Positions 28,718 through 38,637 of a stretch of DNA of 64,000 bases are shown here, piece after piece. The notes below the pieces were generated by a model. It saw only the letters and a program-made list of their open reading frames with translations, was not told where the DNA came from and searched no databases. The translations under genes were made by a program, and so were the position numbers. The stretch's first letter is position 1; every line of letters starts with the position of its first letter. Source of the DNA: an uncultured Pedobacter sp. (lineage in GTDB: Bacteria > Bacteroidota > Bacteroidia > Sphingobacteriales > Sphingobacteriaceae); NCBI RefSeq assembly GCF_946480185.1, contig NZ_CAMLIG010000002.1, positions 62,001 through 126,000 on the forward strand, written 5' to 3'.

Positions 28718-29776
28718 TTATATATTCTTAGCTAACCAATCGCCAACTGCGTTGGTTCCGTAAGCTTTGTTTTTTCCTGATAAATCTTCGGTAACAATAC
28801 CTTCTTCTAATGATTTATTGACTACAGCTCTAATCGCATCAGCTTCAGCTTGTAAGCCGAAAGCATCTTCAAACATCATTGCAGCAGATAAAACTGTCGC
28901 TAATGGGTTAGCAATATCTTTCCCGGCTGCTTGTGGGTAGGAACCGTGAATTGGCTCGTACAATGAAGTATGTAAACCTTTAGAAGCGGACGGCATTAAA
29001 CCCATCGAGCCGGAAATTACAGAAGCTTCGTCAGTCAAAATATCGCCGAAAAGGTTTTCAGTAATTAAAACATCGTAAGAATTTGGCCATTGTACCAAAC
29101 GCATGGCTACGGCGTCCACAAACTCGTAACTTACGGTTACTTCTGGATAATCTTTTTCCATCGCCTGTACGGTTTCTCTCCATAAGCGAGAGCTTTCCAA
29201 AACGTTGGCTTTATCCACACAGCATAATTTTTTGCTACGCGTCATCGCAATCTCAAAACCCATTTTAGCCAAACGCTGAATTTCTTCACGGGTGTAAGTA
29301 CAAGTATCAAAAGCGGTGTTTCCATCGTCTTTTCTACCTCTTTCGCCGAAATAAATTCCGCCTGTTAACTCACGCAGAATAATCAAATCGGTTCCTTCAA
29401 TTCTTTCTCTTTTTAAAGGAGAATTATCAATTAAAGATGGGAAGGTAAAAGTTGGACGAACGTTAGCAAAAAGGCCTAATTTCTGGCGCATTTTCAACAG
29501 TCCTTGTTCCGGACGCACCGGTGCGCTTGGGTCGTTATCATATTTTGGATGACCGATAGCCCCAAAAAGTACGGCATCAGCAGCCAAACAAACTTCGTGA
29601 GTAGAGTCTGGATAAGGCTCGCCACAATCATCAATAGCACAAGCACCAGTTAATGCAGCGGTATAGTTGATTTCGTGGTTAAATTTAACAGCAATAGCAT
29701 CTATCACTTTAACCGCCTGATTTACGACCTCTGGTCCAATTCCGTCTCCCGCTAATAGGGCAATGTTTAGTTTCAT
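28718..29776 (-). CDS. leuB: 3-isopropylmalate dehydrogenase
   Basis: Oxidatively decarboxylates 3-isopropylmalate to 2-oxoisocaproate with NAD+; the family also accepts 3-methylmalate in the citramalate route. 352 residues. Motifs: LLAGDGIGPEV, GAIGHPKYD, the substrate-binding LLKMRQKLGLFANVRP, RELTGGIYFG, and the GSMGLMPSAS and EPIHGSYPQAAGKDIANP blocks with the NAD-discriminating region. Last gene of the minus-strand operon, 150 bp behind cimA with repeat sequence in the gap. Confidence 0.96.
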   Translation of the reverse strand: MKLNIALLAGDGIGPEVVNQAVKVIDAIAVKFNHEINYTAALTGACAIDDCGEPYPDSTHEVCLAADAVLFGAIGHPKYDNDPSAPVRPEQGLLKMRQKLGLFANVRPTFTFPSLIDNSPLKRERIEGTDLIILRELTGGIYFGERGRKDDGNTAFDTCTYTREEIQRLAKMGFEIAMTRSKKLCCVDKANVLESSRLWRETVQAMEKDYPEVTVSYEFVDAVAMRLVQWPNSYDVLITENLFGDILTDEASVISGSMGLMPSASKGLHTSLYEPIHGSYPQAAGKDIANPLATVLSAAMMFEDAFGLQAEADAIRAVVNKSLEEGIVTEDLSGKNKAYGTNAVGDWLAKNI

Positions 29777-29777
29777 T

Positions 29778-29816
29778 ATCTTTAGTTTGTTAGTTATTAG
29801 TTTGTTCGGTTGTTAG
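29778..29816 (-). repeat. TTAGTTTATTAG-type intergenic repeat
   Basis: TTTAGTTTGTTAGTTATTAGTTTGTTCGGTTG-like cycling sequence fills the start of the cimA-leuB gap. Related words occur at 2513-2540, 33925-33960 and 57434-57497 (for example the reverse complement CTAATAAACCAATG shared by 2530 and 57475). Confidence 0.5.
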
Positions 29817-29926
29817 GATTTGTATGGTAAACCTAAGCACCACAAACTATAAGTTTTTCTTTATTTTTTACAAAATCATCCGGGCAGTTTTCAATCAGTC
29901 AATCTTGATCTTCAGATTGAGTTGAA

Positions 29927-31471
29927 CTAACCACCTTTAACCCGCTCCTGCTCACAAATAATATTCAGCATTTTTTCCGTTGCTTTTATGGCGCAAACCG
30001 TTTGGTCAGAGTCCAAGCCTCTTGTTGTAAAAGTCTTCTTATCCGTTTTCCAAGTAATGGTGGTTTCACAAAGGGCATCAGAACTACTTCCTGGCGCAAT
30101 ACGAACGCTGTAATCTATCAAAGCTGGTAGCTTTCTTCCCTTCGATTTATAGAGCTTGCTCAACGCATTCATAAACGCATCAAACTGTCCGTCGCCTTGT
30201 GCGTGTTCTTCGTAAAGTTTATCGTTGAATTTAATTGCAATAGTTGCTGCAGGGCGTAATCCGGAAGCATGAGAAAGTAAATAAGATTCAACTTTAACCT
30301 TTTCCTGATAAGCGCTGCTTGCTAAAACATCGGAAATAATATAAGGCAGATCATCCTGAGTAACCGTTTCTTTTAAATCGCCGAGCTGAATTACACGTTG
30401 CGTAACTTTCTTTAAATCGGCATCATCCAATTTCAAACCTAGCTCTTGCAGGTTTTTTTCGATATTGGCTTTGCCAGATGTTTTACCCAAAGCATAAGAA
30501 CGTTTACGACCGAACCTTTCTGGCAATAAATCACTGAAATAAAGGTTTTTTTTATTATCACCATCTGCATGGATTCCTGCAGTCTGCGTAAAAACATTCT
30601 CGCCAACAATCGGTTTGTTTCCTGGAATTCGCACTCCAGAAAAAGTTTCAACCAACTTGCTCACTTTATAAAGTGACGATTCTCTTAGCCCCACTTTCAC
30701 TTCGGGTAAAAAATCATTAATTACTGCAATTACGCTGGCTAAAGGTGCGTTTCCGGCTCGCTCGCCCATTCCGTTAACGGTTAGGTGCAAACCGCTAATA
30801 TTGGCCTTTACAGCCTCGAAAACATTAGCCGTTCCTAAATCATAATCATTATGTCCGTGGAAATCAAAATGAGTTTTTGGATATCTACTGGTTACTTTTT
30901 CAACAAAAACACGCGTTTCTGCAGGTGTTAAAATTCCCAAAGTATCGGGCAACATCACACGCTCCACTTTTTGTTTAGTCAAAAAATCAAGATATTGAAA
31001 TACGTATTCTTGCGAATTGCGCATTCCATTGCTCCAATCTTCTAAATAAACATTGGTTTTTATGCCCTTGTCAGAAGCCAATTTGATAACCTCCGCAATT
31101 TCCGAAAAATGCTGTTCCGGCGTTTTTTTAAGCTGATGAGTGAGGTGGTTAAGCGAGCCTTTGGTCAATAAATTTTGCACTTTAACTCCAGCCTCTGTCA
31201 TCCAATCAATAGAAACGCCTTTATCAACAAAAGTTAAAACTTCTATCTGCTCTAAAAATCCGTGTTTCTTAGCCCATTTTGTAACTGCTTTAACGGCTTC
31301 CAACTCTCCTTCCGAAACTCTTGCAGAAGCAATTTCAATCCTGTCCACCTTTAATTCCTCAAGTAATAATTGAGAAATGGTTAATTTCTCCGATACCGAA
31401 AAAGATACGCCAGAGGTCTGTTCGCCGTCCCTCAAGGTAGTGTCCATGATTTCTATTTTCCTTCTTTTCAT
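29927..31471 (-). CDS. cimA: (R)-citramalate synthase, Leptospira CimA type
   Basis: A 514-residue enzyme of the LeuA superfamily with a catalytic barrel ([16 protein letters not shown] at the N-terminus, HGHNDYDLG metal-site strand) and a C-terminal regulatory domain (from about 370). It is much closer to the remembered Leptospira interrogans citramalate synthase than to LeuA: SEKLTISQLLLEELKVDR, EIASARVS, NLLTKGSLNHL, VYLEDWSNGMRNS and GENVFTQTAGIHADGD have near counterparts there. The hydrophobic pocket elements (FVD, NLLTKG, VYLED) that choose pyruvate over 2-oxoisovalerate are kept. It would make citramalate for isoleucine synthesis, sharing LeuCDB. Often labelled 2-isopropylmalate synthase; that remains the alternative. 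Confidence 0.75.
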   Translation of the reverse strand: MKRRKIEIMDTTLRDGEQTSGVSFSVSEKLTISQLLLEELKVDRIEIASARVSEGELEAVKAVTKWAKKHGFLEQIEVLTFVDKGVSIDWMTEAGVKVQNLLTKGSLNHLTHQLKKTPEQHFSEIAEVIKLASDKGIKTNVYLEDWSNGMRNSQEYVFQYLDFLTKQKVERVMLPDTLGILTPAETRVFVEKVTSRYPKTHFDFHGHNDYDLGTANVFEAVKANISGLHLTVNGMGERAGNAPLASVIAVINDFLPEVKVGLRESSLYKVSKLVETFSGVRIPGNKPIVGENVFTQTAGIHADGDNKKNLYFSDLLPERFGRKRSYALGKTSGKANIEKNLQELGLKLDDADLKKVTQRVIQLGDLKETVTQDDLPYIISDVLASSAYQEKVKVESYLLSHASGLRPAATIAIKFNDKLYEEHAQGDGQFDAFMNALSKLYKSKGRKLPALIDYSVRIAPGSSSDALCETTITWKTDKKTFTTRGLDSDQTVCAIKATEKMLNIICEQERVKGG

Positions 31472-31491
31472 CAGCGAGCGTCTTTTAAATT

Positions 31492-32088
31492 TTACAGTGG
31501 AAGCTGTTCTCCAAATGCTTTTATTTCTGATTTGATGTTCTGTAGGTAATCGATATCATCGAAACCATTCATCATATTTTCTTTTTTGTAAGAGCTGATA
31601 TCGAAACTTTCTGATTCGCCAGTTGATAATAAAGTAATTTTTTGTTCTGGCAAGTTAATTTCCAGCTCAGTTTCTGGATTGGCGTGGATTGCAGTAAAAA
31701 TTTTATCCAAAAATTCTGGACTGATTTGTACTGGCAAAACACCGATGTTTAAGCAGTTTCCTCTAAAAATATCTGCAAAAAAGCTAGAAACTACTGCTCT
31801 AAATCCGTAATCGTAAACTGCCCAAGCAGCGTGTTCACGAGAAGAACCCGAACCGAAGTTTTTACCGCCAACCAAAATTTTTCCTTTGTAAATTGGGTTG
31901 TTTAAAACGAAATCTGCTTTCGGAGAACCGTCTGTATTGTATCTCCAGTCCCTAAATAAGTTATCGCCAAAACCCACACGCTCTGTTGCTTTTAAGAAAC
32001 GAGCTGGGATAATTTGATCTGTATCTACGTTTTCTATCGGAAGTGGAACTGCCGTAGATTTTAATATTGTGAATTTATCGTATGCCAT
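31492..32088 (-). CDS. leuD: 3-isopropylmalate dehydratase small subunit
   Basis: The swivel-domain subunit of the LeuCD isomerase, which shifts the hydroxyl of 2-isopropylmalate (and of citramalate in the pyruvate route). 198 residues with NVDTDQIIPARFLK and GKNFGSGSSREHAAWA, the canonical substrate-binding blocks. Twenty bases separate it from cimA; 140 bases holding a CCCTCTCC palindrome separate it from leuC. Confidence 0.96.
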   Translation of the reverse strand: MAYDKFTILKSTAVPLPIENVDTDQIIPARFLKATERVGFGDNLFRDWRYNTDGSPKADFVLNNPIYKGKILVGGKNFGSGSSREHAAWAVYDYGFRAVVSSFFADIFRGNCLNIGVLPVQISPEFLDKIFTAIHANPETELEINLPEQKITLLSTGESESFDISSYKKENMMNGFDDIDYLQNIKSEIKAFGEQLPL

Positions 32089-32105
32089 AGTGCCTCACCC
32101 TAAAT

Positions 32106-32124
32106 CCCTCTCCGAAGGAGAGGG
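32106..32124. repeat. CCCTCTCC-GAA-GGAGAGGG palindrome, copy 1
   Basis: An 8-bp perfect inverted repeat with a 3-base loop in the leuC-leuD gap. The same 19 bases recur at 57381-57399, each time about 15 bases after GCCTCA. Confidence 0.85.
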
Positions 32125-32228
32125 ACTTCTGGACTTTTATTTTAATTTAATTTTTCTGTTAACTAACGTTAGTGCATTTAAGCTTTGCAAAGTCCTCAAA
32201 CCTTACACCTTAAACCATTTACCTTATT

Positions 32229-33635
32229 TTAAGCCTCAACAGCCATTAACTCTCTCGGGTCGGTTACTTTACCAGTTACCGCTGCTGCTGCTGCCACCAA
32301 TGGGCTTGCTAATAAAGTACGTGAACCCGGACCTTGACGGCCTTCAAAGTTTCTGTTTGAAGTACTTACCGCGTATTTACCGGCCGGAATTTTATCATCA
32401 TTCATGGCCAAACAAGCTGAACAGCCTGGCTGACGTAAAACAAAACCTGCTTCCGTAAAAATATCCAGTAAACCTTCTTCTTTAATTTTAGCTTCCACAA
32501 TGTGCGATCCCGGAACCAACCAAGCAGTTACGTTATCGGCTTTGTGACGACCTTTAACAATCGATGCGAAAGCTCTAAAATCTTCGATTCTGCCATTGGT
32601 ACAGCTTCCAATAAACACATAATCAACTGGTTTGCCAATCATGTGATCCCCTTGGTGGAAACCCATATAATTCAAAGATTTTTCGTAAGTAGCAACACCG
32701 CCTTCCACTGCATCAGCATCTGGGATATCCTGCGAAATACCAATTCCCATTCCCGGGTTGGTACCGTAAGTAATCATCGGCTCAATTTTGCTTCCGTCAA
32801 AAGTATATTCTTTATCAAAAACAGCATCAGCATCGGTTTTCAAGGTTTTCCAATAAGCCATCGCTTTATCCCAAGCCTTACCTTTTGGTGTAAATTCTCT
32901 TCCTTTAACGTAGTTAAAAGTAGTTTCGTCCGGGGCAATCATTCCGCCTCTTGCGCCCATTTCTATCGAAAGGTTACAAACGGTCATACGGCCTTCCATC
33001 GTCATTTCTTCAAACACTTTTCCGGCATATTCCACAAAATAACCTGTAGCACCAGAAGTGGTCAATTGAGAGATAATAAACAAAGCGACATCTTTTGGTG
33101 TAACTCCAAAGCCTAAAGAACCCGTAATATTGATTCTCATTTTCTTAGGCTTAGGTTGCATAATACATTGCGATGCCAACACCATTTCCACCTCAGAAGT
33201 ACCGATACCAAATGCTATGGCACCAAAAGCTCCGTGAGTTGAAGTATGCGAATCACCACAAACAATCGTAGCACCTGGCTGTGTAATTCCGTATTCTGGA
33301 CCTACAACGTGTACAATCCCGTTTTTTTGGTGACCTAAACCCCAGTGCGAAATGCCATATTCGTTACTATTAGCTTCTAAAGCTTTCAACTGATTTGCCG
33401 AAAGTGGATCTTCAACCGGCAAATGTTGGTTTATGGTTGGCGTATTATGATCTGCCGTTGCAAAAGTACGCTCAGGGTGTAAAACCCTAATCCCTCTGTT
33501 TTTCAAACCCAAGAACGCAACCGGACTAGTCACCTCATGAATCATGTGACGGTCTATAAAAAGTACGTCTGGTCCGCCTTCAATCTTGCGGACTACGTGG
33601 CTATCCCACACTTTGTCAAATAATGTACTGCTCAT
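32229..33635 (-). CDS. leuC: 3-isopropylmalate dehydratase large subunit
   Basis: Aconitase-like subunit carrying the [4Fe-4S] cluster; with LeuD it isomerises 2-isopropylmalate. 468 residues, as expected. The cluster cysteines are seen in [12 protein letters not shown] and in [11 protein letters not shown], and the ligand region has [12 protein letters not shown]. Preceded by a 335-bp gap of repeats, unusual inside an operon, so an extra promoter there is possible though none is evident. Confidence 0.96.
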   Translation of the reverse strand: MSSTLFDKVWDSHVVRKIEGGPDVLFIDRHMIHEVTSPVAFLGLKNRGIRVLHPERTFATADHNTPTINQHLPVEDPLSANQLKALEANSNEYGISHWGLGHQKNGIVHVVGPEYGITQPGATIVCGDSHTSTHGAFGAIAFGIGTSEVEMVLASQCIMQPKPKKMRINITGSLGFGVTPKDVALFIISQLTTSGATGYFVEYAGKVFEEMTMEGRMTVCNLSIEMGARGGMIAPDETTFNYVKGREFTPKGKAWDKAMAYWKTLKTDADAVFDKEYTFDGSKIEPMITYGTNPGMGIGISQDIPDADAVEGGVATYEKSLNYMGFHQGDHMIGKPVDYVFIGSCTNGRIEDFRAFASIVKGRHKADNVTAWLVPGSHIVEAKIKEEGLLDIFTEAGFVLRQPGCSACLAMNDDKIPAGKYAVSTSNRNFEGRQGPGSRTLLASPLVAAAAAVTGKVTDPRELMAVEA

Positions 33636-33696
33636 TTTATTTGTTTTTTATGTTTTATGAGGAACGTTTTTTTTTGTTTAACCTCTTTTATTTTTT

Positions 33697-33808
33697 TATT
33701 TGGGCGTTCCCCGGTTGCTACCACTCGGGGCAGGCGGGGCGGGCTTTACATTCATACTGCTCAAGGCCTTATCCGCCAGCCGGTATCCATTTCAATCCCT
33801 AACGCAAA
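33697..33808 (-). repeat. dispersed intergenic repeat ending CAATCCCTAACGCAAA, copy 2
   Basis: Part of the 335-bp gap between leuA and leuC. It shares blocks with 8763-8858, including the identical 16-mer at 33793-33808, and contains a GC-rich GGGGCAGGCGGGGCGGG centre out of keeping with the surroundings. A plus-strand ORF across it is only a by-product of the repeat. Confidence 0.65.
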
Positions 33809-33818
33809 TTCACCATTT

Positions 33819-33911
33819 CGTCATGTCGACGATAGCAGACATCTCACATGCAAAATCGCCAACCTAACGGATTACCTATTTGTGAGACCTCTCGTTCCTC
33901 GAGGTGACGAC
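33819..33911. repeat. imperfect inverted-repeat element (about 93 bp)
   Basis: CGTCATGTCGACGATAGC... at the left end and the reverse complement of ...CGTTCCTCGAGGTGACG at the right end agree at most positions over 28 bases, with ATCTCAC/GTGAGA inside. It resembles the common Bacteroidota 'TCATTTCGA ... TCGAGATGACGA' dispersed element, known to me only from memory. It completes the leuA-leuC gap, which holds no gene. Confidence 0.6.
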
Positions 33912-33970
33912 TCTTTTTAAAAACCCTTCACCCCCCTAACAAACTAACCAACTAAGCCCTAACCAACTAC

Positions 33971-35485
33971 CTAAATAAACTTATTCACCGCATCCAAATA
34001 CGCATTGGCCGATGCCGCTACGATGTCTGTACTAAAACCGTATCCGTTATAATGCTTTCCATCGTACTTAATACGCATATTCACTTTACTCACATCATGA
34101 CTTCCGCCATGAATGGCATCAATATGGAAATCCTTTATTTCTATACTATTTTTTTCCAGTATGGAGTTAATGGCCTTAATGGTTGCATCAACCGGACCGT
34201 TACCAGAAGAAACCGATTCTTTAAGTTTACCATTAATATCTAACCTTACAATTGAAGTTGGCAATAAGGGATCGCCACACATTACCTGCAATAACTTAAC
34301 GGTAACACCCGCTTTATAATTACGTTCAGATCCTTCACCGCTCATTAAAGCCAATAAATCGTCGTCTTTAATTTCTTTTTTGCTATCTGCAACCACCAAA
34401 AAACGCTCATAAACATCGTCTAAGTTGATTTTATCGATTACATAACCCAATCTTTCTAAATGGTGTTTTAAAGCGTGGCGACCACTTCTGGCTGTCAAAA
34501 TAATTTCTGATGAATCTATACCAACATCTTCCGGGTTGATGATTTCGTAGTTTTCGCGATGTTTCAACACGCCATCCTGATGAATTCCAGAACTGTGTGC
34601 AAATGCATTTTTACCTACAATAGCTTTATTCGGTTGCACTGGCATACGCATCATCCTGCTTACCATTCCGCTCAATTCATAAAAATGTTTTGAGTTGATA
34701 TTGGTGTATTTACCTAAAGCCTGATGCGTTTTTAAAATCATCGCAACCTCTTCTAAGGCCGTATTTCCGGCTCTTTCGCCTATTCCGTTAATGGTACACT
34801 CCGCTTGGCGGGCACCATTTTGGATACCTGCAATGGTATTTGCCGTGGCTAAACCTAAATCGTTATGGCAGTGTACAGAAATAATTGCTTGGTCAATGTT
34901 TTTCACATGATCCATTAAATATTTAATCTTCGCACCATATTGGTCTGGCAAACAATATCCGTTAGTATCCGGAATATTTACCACCGTTGCGCCCGCGGCA
35001 ATAACAGCTTCCACCATTTGTGCTAAGAAAGCATCATCTGCCCTACCGGCATCCTCAGCATAAAATTCAATATCCTCAACAAAACGTTTTGCATATTTTA
35101 CGGCATCAACGCCACGTTGCAAAATCTCTTCACGCGTACTGTTGAATTTGTATTTGATGTGCATATCCGAAGAACCAATTCCGGTATGGATACGTGGTCT
35201 CTTCGCATGTTTCAAAGATTCAACCGCGGCATCAATATCTTTGGTATTTGCCCGGGTTAAAGCGCAAATTATCGGTTCTTTAACGGCTTTTGAAAGTGCA
35301 ACTACACTTTCAAAATCACCCGGACTAGAAATTGGGAAACCCGCTTCAATTACATCAACCCCTAAGGCTTCTAAACGCAGTGCAATTTCAATCTTTTCAG
35401 ATGTTGTCAATTGGCAACCAGGCACTTGTTCCCCGTCTCTAAGTGTGGTATCAAAAATGTAAATGCGATTTGGATCGTGTAACAT
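33971..35485 (-). CDS. leuA: 2-isopropylmalate synthase
   Basis: Condenses acetyl-CoA with 2-oxoisovalerate, the committed step of leucine synthesis. 504 residues: a catalytic barrel with [16 protein letters not shown], the [14 protein letters not shown] metal-binding strand and [15 protein letters not shown], then a linker and a C-terminal leucine-sensing regulatory domain (from about 370). This is the standard LeuA, unlike the CimA-type paralogue three genes downstream. Follows the ABC ATPase gene by 37 bp containing a small CCGC/GCGG hairpin. Confidence 0.96.
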   Translation of the reverse strand: MLHDPNRIYIFDTTLRDGEQVPGCQLTTSEKIEIALRLEALGVDVIEAGFPISSPGDFESVVALSKAVKEPIICALTRANTKDIDAAVESLKHAKRPRIHTGIGSSDMHIKYKFNSTREEILQRGVDAVKYAKRFVEDIEFYAEDAGRADDAFLAQMVEAVIAAGATVVNIPDTNGYCLPDQYGAKIKYLMDHVKNIDQAIISVHCHNDLGLATANTIAGIQNGARQAECTINGIGERAGNTALEEVAMILKTHQALGKYTNINSKHFYELSGMVSRMMRMPVQPNKAIVGKNAFAHSSGIHQDGVLKHRENYEIINPEDVGIDSSEIILTARSGRHALKHHLERLGYVIDKINLDDVYERFLVVADSKKEIKDDDLLALMSGEGSERNYKAGVTVKLLQVMCGDPLLPTSIVRLDINGKLKESVSSGNGPVDATIKAINSILEKNSIEIKDFHIDAIHGGSHDVSKVNMRIKYDGKHYNGYGFSTDIVAASANAYLDAVNKFI

Positions 35486-35522
35486 GTTATTTATTTAATT
35501 ATCCGCCTAAGCGGGATTTATA

Positions 35523-37076
35523 TTATTGTTCAACCAAAGTTGAGTAAATTTCTTGTTTAATGTTTTTAGTAATTTCTTCGTTGGCAACCAATCTGCCGTT
35601 TTCTAGCACTATTTTTTTGTTTAAACAGCTGGGCAATTGTGCTTCAAAATGCCCAACGTAAATTACCGTCATTCCGTGATGGCTCAACTCATCTACCAAC
35701 TGGTTAAAATAAGCGGTTTGTTGCTTATCTAATCCTTGGCAAGGTTCATCCAAAATTAATAATTCTGGATTTTTTATTACTATGCGAGCCAGTAAAACCA
35801 ATCTTTGTTTACCCAAAGGCAATGAACTTAACAAGTCCTTTTTGTACTCGGTTAAACCGAAATACGCTACCAACTCATCAACATGTTTGGCTTTGGTATA
35901 AGGCAATTGCTGAAATAACCCTACTGAATCATACAATCCAGATGCTACGCTTTCCCAAACAGTAGCGTTTGCATCAAAATACCAATGAAACTCTGGCGAT
36001 ATTAAACCAATGTGCTGTTTAATGTCCCAAATGCTTTCTCCGCTTCCTCTTTTTTTACCGAACAAATAAAGTTCGTTCGCGTAAGATTGCGGATGGTCGC
36101 CATTGATTAAACTCAACAATGTTGATTTACCCGAGCCGTTAGGTCCTTGTAACAACCATTTTTCGCCTGCTTTAACTTCCCAATTGATGTTTTTTAAAAC
36201 CTGTTTATCACCATAGCTGATACTCACATTTACCATTTTAGCAATCTGATTCGAGCTATAAACTGGCGCTTGTCTCAAAAACTCTGGAAGCGTTCTTTCA
36301 AAATCTTCCTTAACAATTGTTGTCTCTCTTGGCTCATCCAATTGTATCAGTTTGCCATTTTCTATTTCGGCAAATCGGTTGACACAATTCGGCAATTCTT
36401 CGTCATTACTGATTAAGATTAACGTTACACCTGCTTTAACCACTTCATCCAATAAAAGGTTTAAACTTTTACGGGAAGCCACATCTAAACCGGTGTAAGG
36501 TTGGTCAATAATGAGCAATTGCGGTTTTAACCACAAGGCTTTTACCAACTGCAATTTTTTATGTTCACCACTTGATAATTCTATCAGTTGCGAGTTTCTT
36601 AATCCCGAAAAACCGAGTGATTCCACCAATTTTTCAGCATCAGCAAAATCTAAATTTTCTTCTTTACCAAAATGCGCCAACTCTGCATTTACGGTTAAGG
36701 TTTCTTTAGCTTGTTGACTGGTATAACGTTGCTGATAATAAAAATTTGCAACGCCCTCCACATTTTTAAACTGGTACCAGCTTTCTACATATAAAACTTG
36801 TGCTGGCAAACTGTTTTCGCTGTCGAAGTTTATATTTATTTCTCCGCTAGCATTTTGCTTACCGGCAAGGATTTTTGCAAGAGTAGTTTTTCCGCTTCCA
36901 CTTGCTCCGCCTAAAACCCAGTTTTCTCCACGGTTGATAGTCCAATTTAAATCAGAAAAAACTGATTTGTTTTGGAAACTTAAAGACAAATTTGAAATGC
37001 GAACGAAAGAGTCTCCTAAGTCTCCGCCAGCTGGCTGAGACTTTGACTTGCTTTCGTTTGCATTTATTTGTATCAT
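35523..37076 (-). CDS. twin-domain ABC ATPase, ModF-like
   Basis: 517 residues with two ABC nucleotide-binding domains and no membrane part. Domain 1 (about 25-245) has Walker A GASGSGKTT and signature ELSSGEHKK. Domain 2 (about 275-505) has Walker A GPNGSGKST and a degenerate signature LPLGKQR, then LLILDEPCQGLD. The pattern fits ModF (PhrA), associated by name with molybdate transport but of unproven role. Its position between ilvC and leuA puts it under the amino acid attenuator. Residues 9-22 (KSKSQPAGGDLGDS) are encoded by a CCGCCAGCTGGC-type palindromic repeat, so the N-terminus appears to have been extended by it. Confidence 0.85.
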   Translation of the reverse strand: MIQINANESKSKSQPAGGDLGDSFVRISNLSLSFQNKSVFSDLNWTINRGENWVLGGASGSGKTTLAKILAGKQNASGEININFDSENSLPAQVLYVESWYQFKNVEGVANFYYQQRYTSQQAKETLTVNAELAHFGKEENLDFADAEKLVESLGFSGLRNSQLIELSSGEHKKLQLVKALWLKPQLLIIDQPYTGLDVASRKSLNLLLDEVVKAGVTLILISNDEELPNCVNRFAEIENGKLIQLDEPRETTIVKEDFERTLPEFLRQAPVYSSNQIAKMVNVSISYGDKQVLKNINWEVKAGEKWLLQGPNGSGKSTLLSLINGDHPQSYANELYLFGKKRGSGESIWDIKQHIGLISPEFHWYFDANATVWESVASGLYDSVGLFQQLPYTKAKHVDELVAYFGLTEYKKDLLSSLPLGKQRLVLLARIVIKNPELLILDEPCQGLDKQQTAYFNQLVDELSHHGMTVIYVGHFEAQLPSCLNKKIVLENGRLVANEEITKNIKQEIYSTLVEQ

Positions 37077-37120
37077 TTTATTAAACGTCGTTTATAAGGT
37101 CCTCCGCCAGCTGGCGGAGG
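37021..37120. repeat. pair of CCGCCAGCTGG palindromes
   Basis: CCTCCGCCAGCTGGCGGAGG at 37101-37120 is a perfect 20-bp palindrome between ilvC and the ABC gene. TCTCCGCCAGCTGGCTGAGA at 37021-37040 is a near copy lying inside the 5' coding part of the ABC gene. A fragment CCGCCAGCCGG is at 33775, and a smaller CCGC/GCGG hairpin is at 35502-35514. Confidence 0.8.
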
Positions 37121-37130
37121 ATTTAGGCTC

Positions 37131-38612
37131 TTATGCCGTTTTAATCGCTTTCATTGCGGTCATCGCTTTACGCAATTTGGTGCCCACAATTTCTACTGGA
37201 TGGTTACGTAAAATTTCATTGATTCTAACCAATTCTACGTTATCAACTGCTCCGTCTTTACCTTCGTTAAAGTTTTTACCCACTAAGTCAGTTCCTACTT
37301 TTTTCATGAAATCAGCTAATAATGGTTTACAAGCTTGGTCAAATAAGTAACAACCATATTCAGCAGTATCAGAAATTACGCGGTTCATTTCGAACAATTT
37401 CTTACGGGCAATGGTGTTTGCGATTAATGGCGTTTCGTGTAACGATTCGTAATAAGCAGATTCTGGTTTAATTCCAGCTTCAACCATAGTTTCGAAAGCC
37501 AACTCAACACCTGCTCTAACAAAAGCAACCATTAAAAGGTAGTTATCAAAATATTCTTGTTCGCCAATTTTAACATCACCAGCTGGAGTTTTTTCGAAAG
37601 CAGTTTCGCCAGTTTCGGCTCTCCAAGCCAATAAGTTTTTATCTCCATTTGCCCAATCTTCCATCATGATACGGCTAAATTCGCCACTCATAATATCATC
37701 TTGGTGCTTTTGGAATAAAGGACGCATAATGTCTTTTAATTCCTCAGAAATTTTGAAAGCTTCCACTTTAGCAACATTGCTTAAACGGTCCATCATCCCT
37801 GATACACCGCCATGTTTTAAAGCTTCAGTAATTACTTCAACACCGTATTGTACCAATTTAGATGCGTAACCAGCATCAATTCCTTTTTCAACCATTTTAT
37901 CGAAAGATAAAATAGAACCAGTTTGCAACAATCCGCAAAGGATAGTTTGCTCGCCCATCAAATCAGATTTAACCTCGGCTACGAAAGAAGATTTTAAAAC
38001 TCCTGCTCTGTGACCGCCAGTACCAACACAATAAGCTTTTGCTTGTGCCAATCCTTTTCCTTCTGGGTCGTTTTCTGGGTGAACAGCAATTAAAGTTGGC
38101 ACACCAAAACCTCTAACATACTCTGCTCTAACCTCAGAACCTGGGCATTTAGGCGCAACCATAATAACGGTTAAATCTTTACGGATTTGCATGCCTTCTT
38201 CCACAATGTTGAAACCATGAGAATACAATAAAGTAGCTCCTTTTTTCATTAAAGGCATAATTGCGTTAACTACGGCTGTATGTTGCTTATCTGGAGTTAA
38301 GTTAACCACTACATCGGCAGATGGAATCAACTCTTCGTAAGTGCCTACTTTGAAATTATTTTCGGTAGCATTTTTCCACGAATCTCTTTTTCCTTCGATA
38401 GCTTCTTTACGTAAAGTGTAGCTTACATCTAAACCACTATCTCTTAAATTTAAACCTTGGTTTAAACCTTGCGCACCGCAACCTACAATTACAATTTTCT
38501 TTCCTTTTAGCGCTTCAATGCCGTCTAAAAATTCTGAATTGTCCATAAAGTCGCATACCCCTAATTGGTTCAATTGCTCTCTAAGAGGTAGTGTGTTGAA
38601 ATAATTTGCCAT
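37131..38612 (-). CDS. ilvC: ketol-acid reductoisomerase, class II
   Basis: Converts acetolactate and acetohydroxybutyrate to dihydroxy acids with NADPH and Mg2+. 493 residues, the long class II form with a duplicated C-terminal knotted domain. The Rossmann motif [17 protein letters not shown] is near residue 37, LRKEA binds the cofactor phosphate, and [16 protein letters not shown] gives the metal-binding Asp and Glu. A hairpin-forming repeat (38638-38685) lies in the gap before its start codon. Confidence 0.96.
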   Translation of the reverse strand: MANYFNTLPLREQLNQLGVCDFMDNSEFLDGIEALKGKKIVIVGCGAQGLNQGLNLRDSGLDVSYTLRKEAIEGKRDSWKNATENNFKVGTYEELIPSADVVVNLTPDKQHTAVVNAIMPLMKKGATLLYSHGFNIVEEGMQIRKDLTVIMVAPKCPGSEVRAEYVRGFGVPTLIAVHPENDPEGKGLAQAKAYCVGTGGHRAGVLKSSFVAEVKSDLMGEQTILCGLLQTGSILSFDKMVEKGIDAGYASKLVQYGVEVITEALKHGGVSGMMDRLSNVAKVEAFKISEELKDIMRPLFQKHQDDIMSGEFSRIMMEDWANGDKNLLAWRAETGETAFEKTPAGDVKIGEQEYFDNYLLMVAFVRAGVELAFETMVEAGIKPESAYYESLHETPLIANTIARKKLFEMNRVISDTAEYGCYLFDQACKPLLADFMKKVGTDLVGKNFNEGKDGAVDNVELVRINEILRNHPVEIVGTKLRKAMTAMKAIKTA

Positions 38613-38637
38613 TTTGTTTTCCTTTTTTTAGTTTTAT

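Noticed and set aside
32502..33116. 204-codon plus-strand ORF opposite leuC
   Set aside because: Shadow frame of leuC; its translation has no recognisable domain and leuC is certain.
33657..33920. 87-codon plus-strand ORF in the leuA-leuC gap
   Set aside because: It runs through two dispersed repeats and has no protein-like composition.
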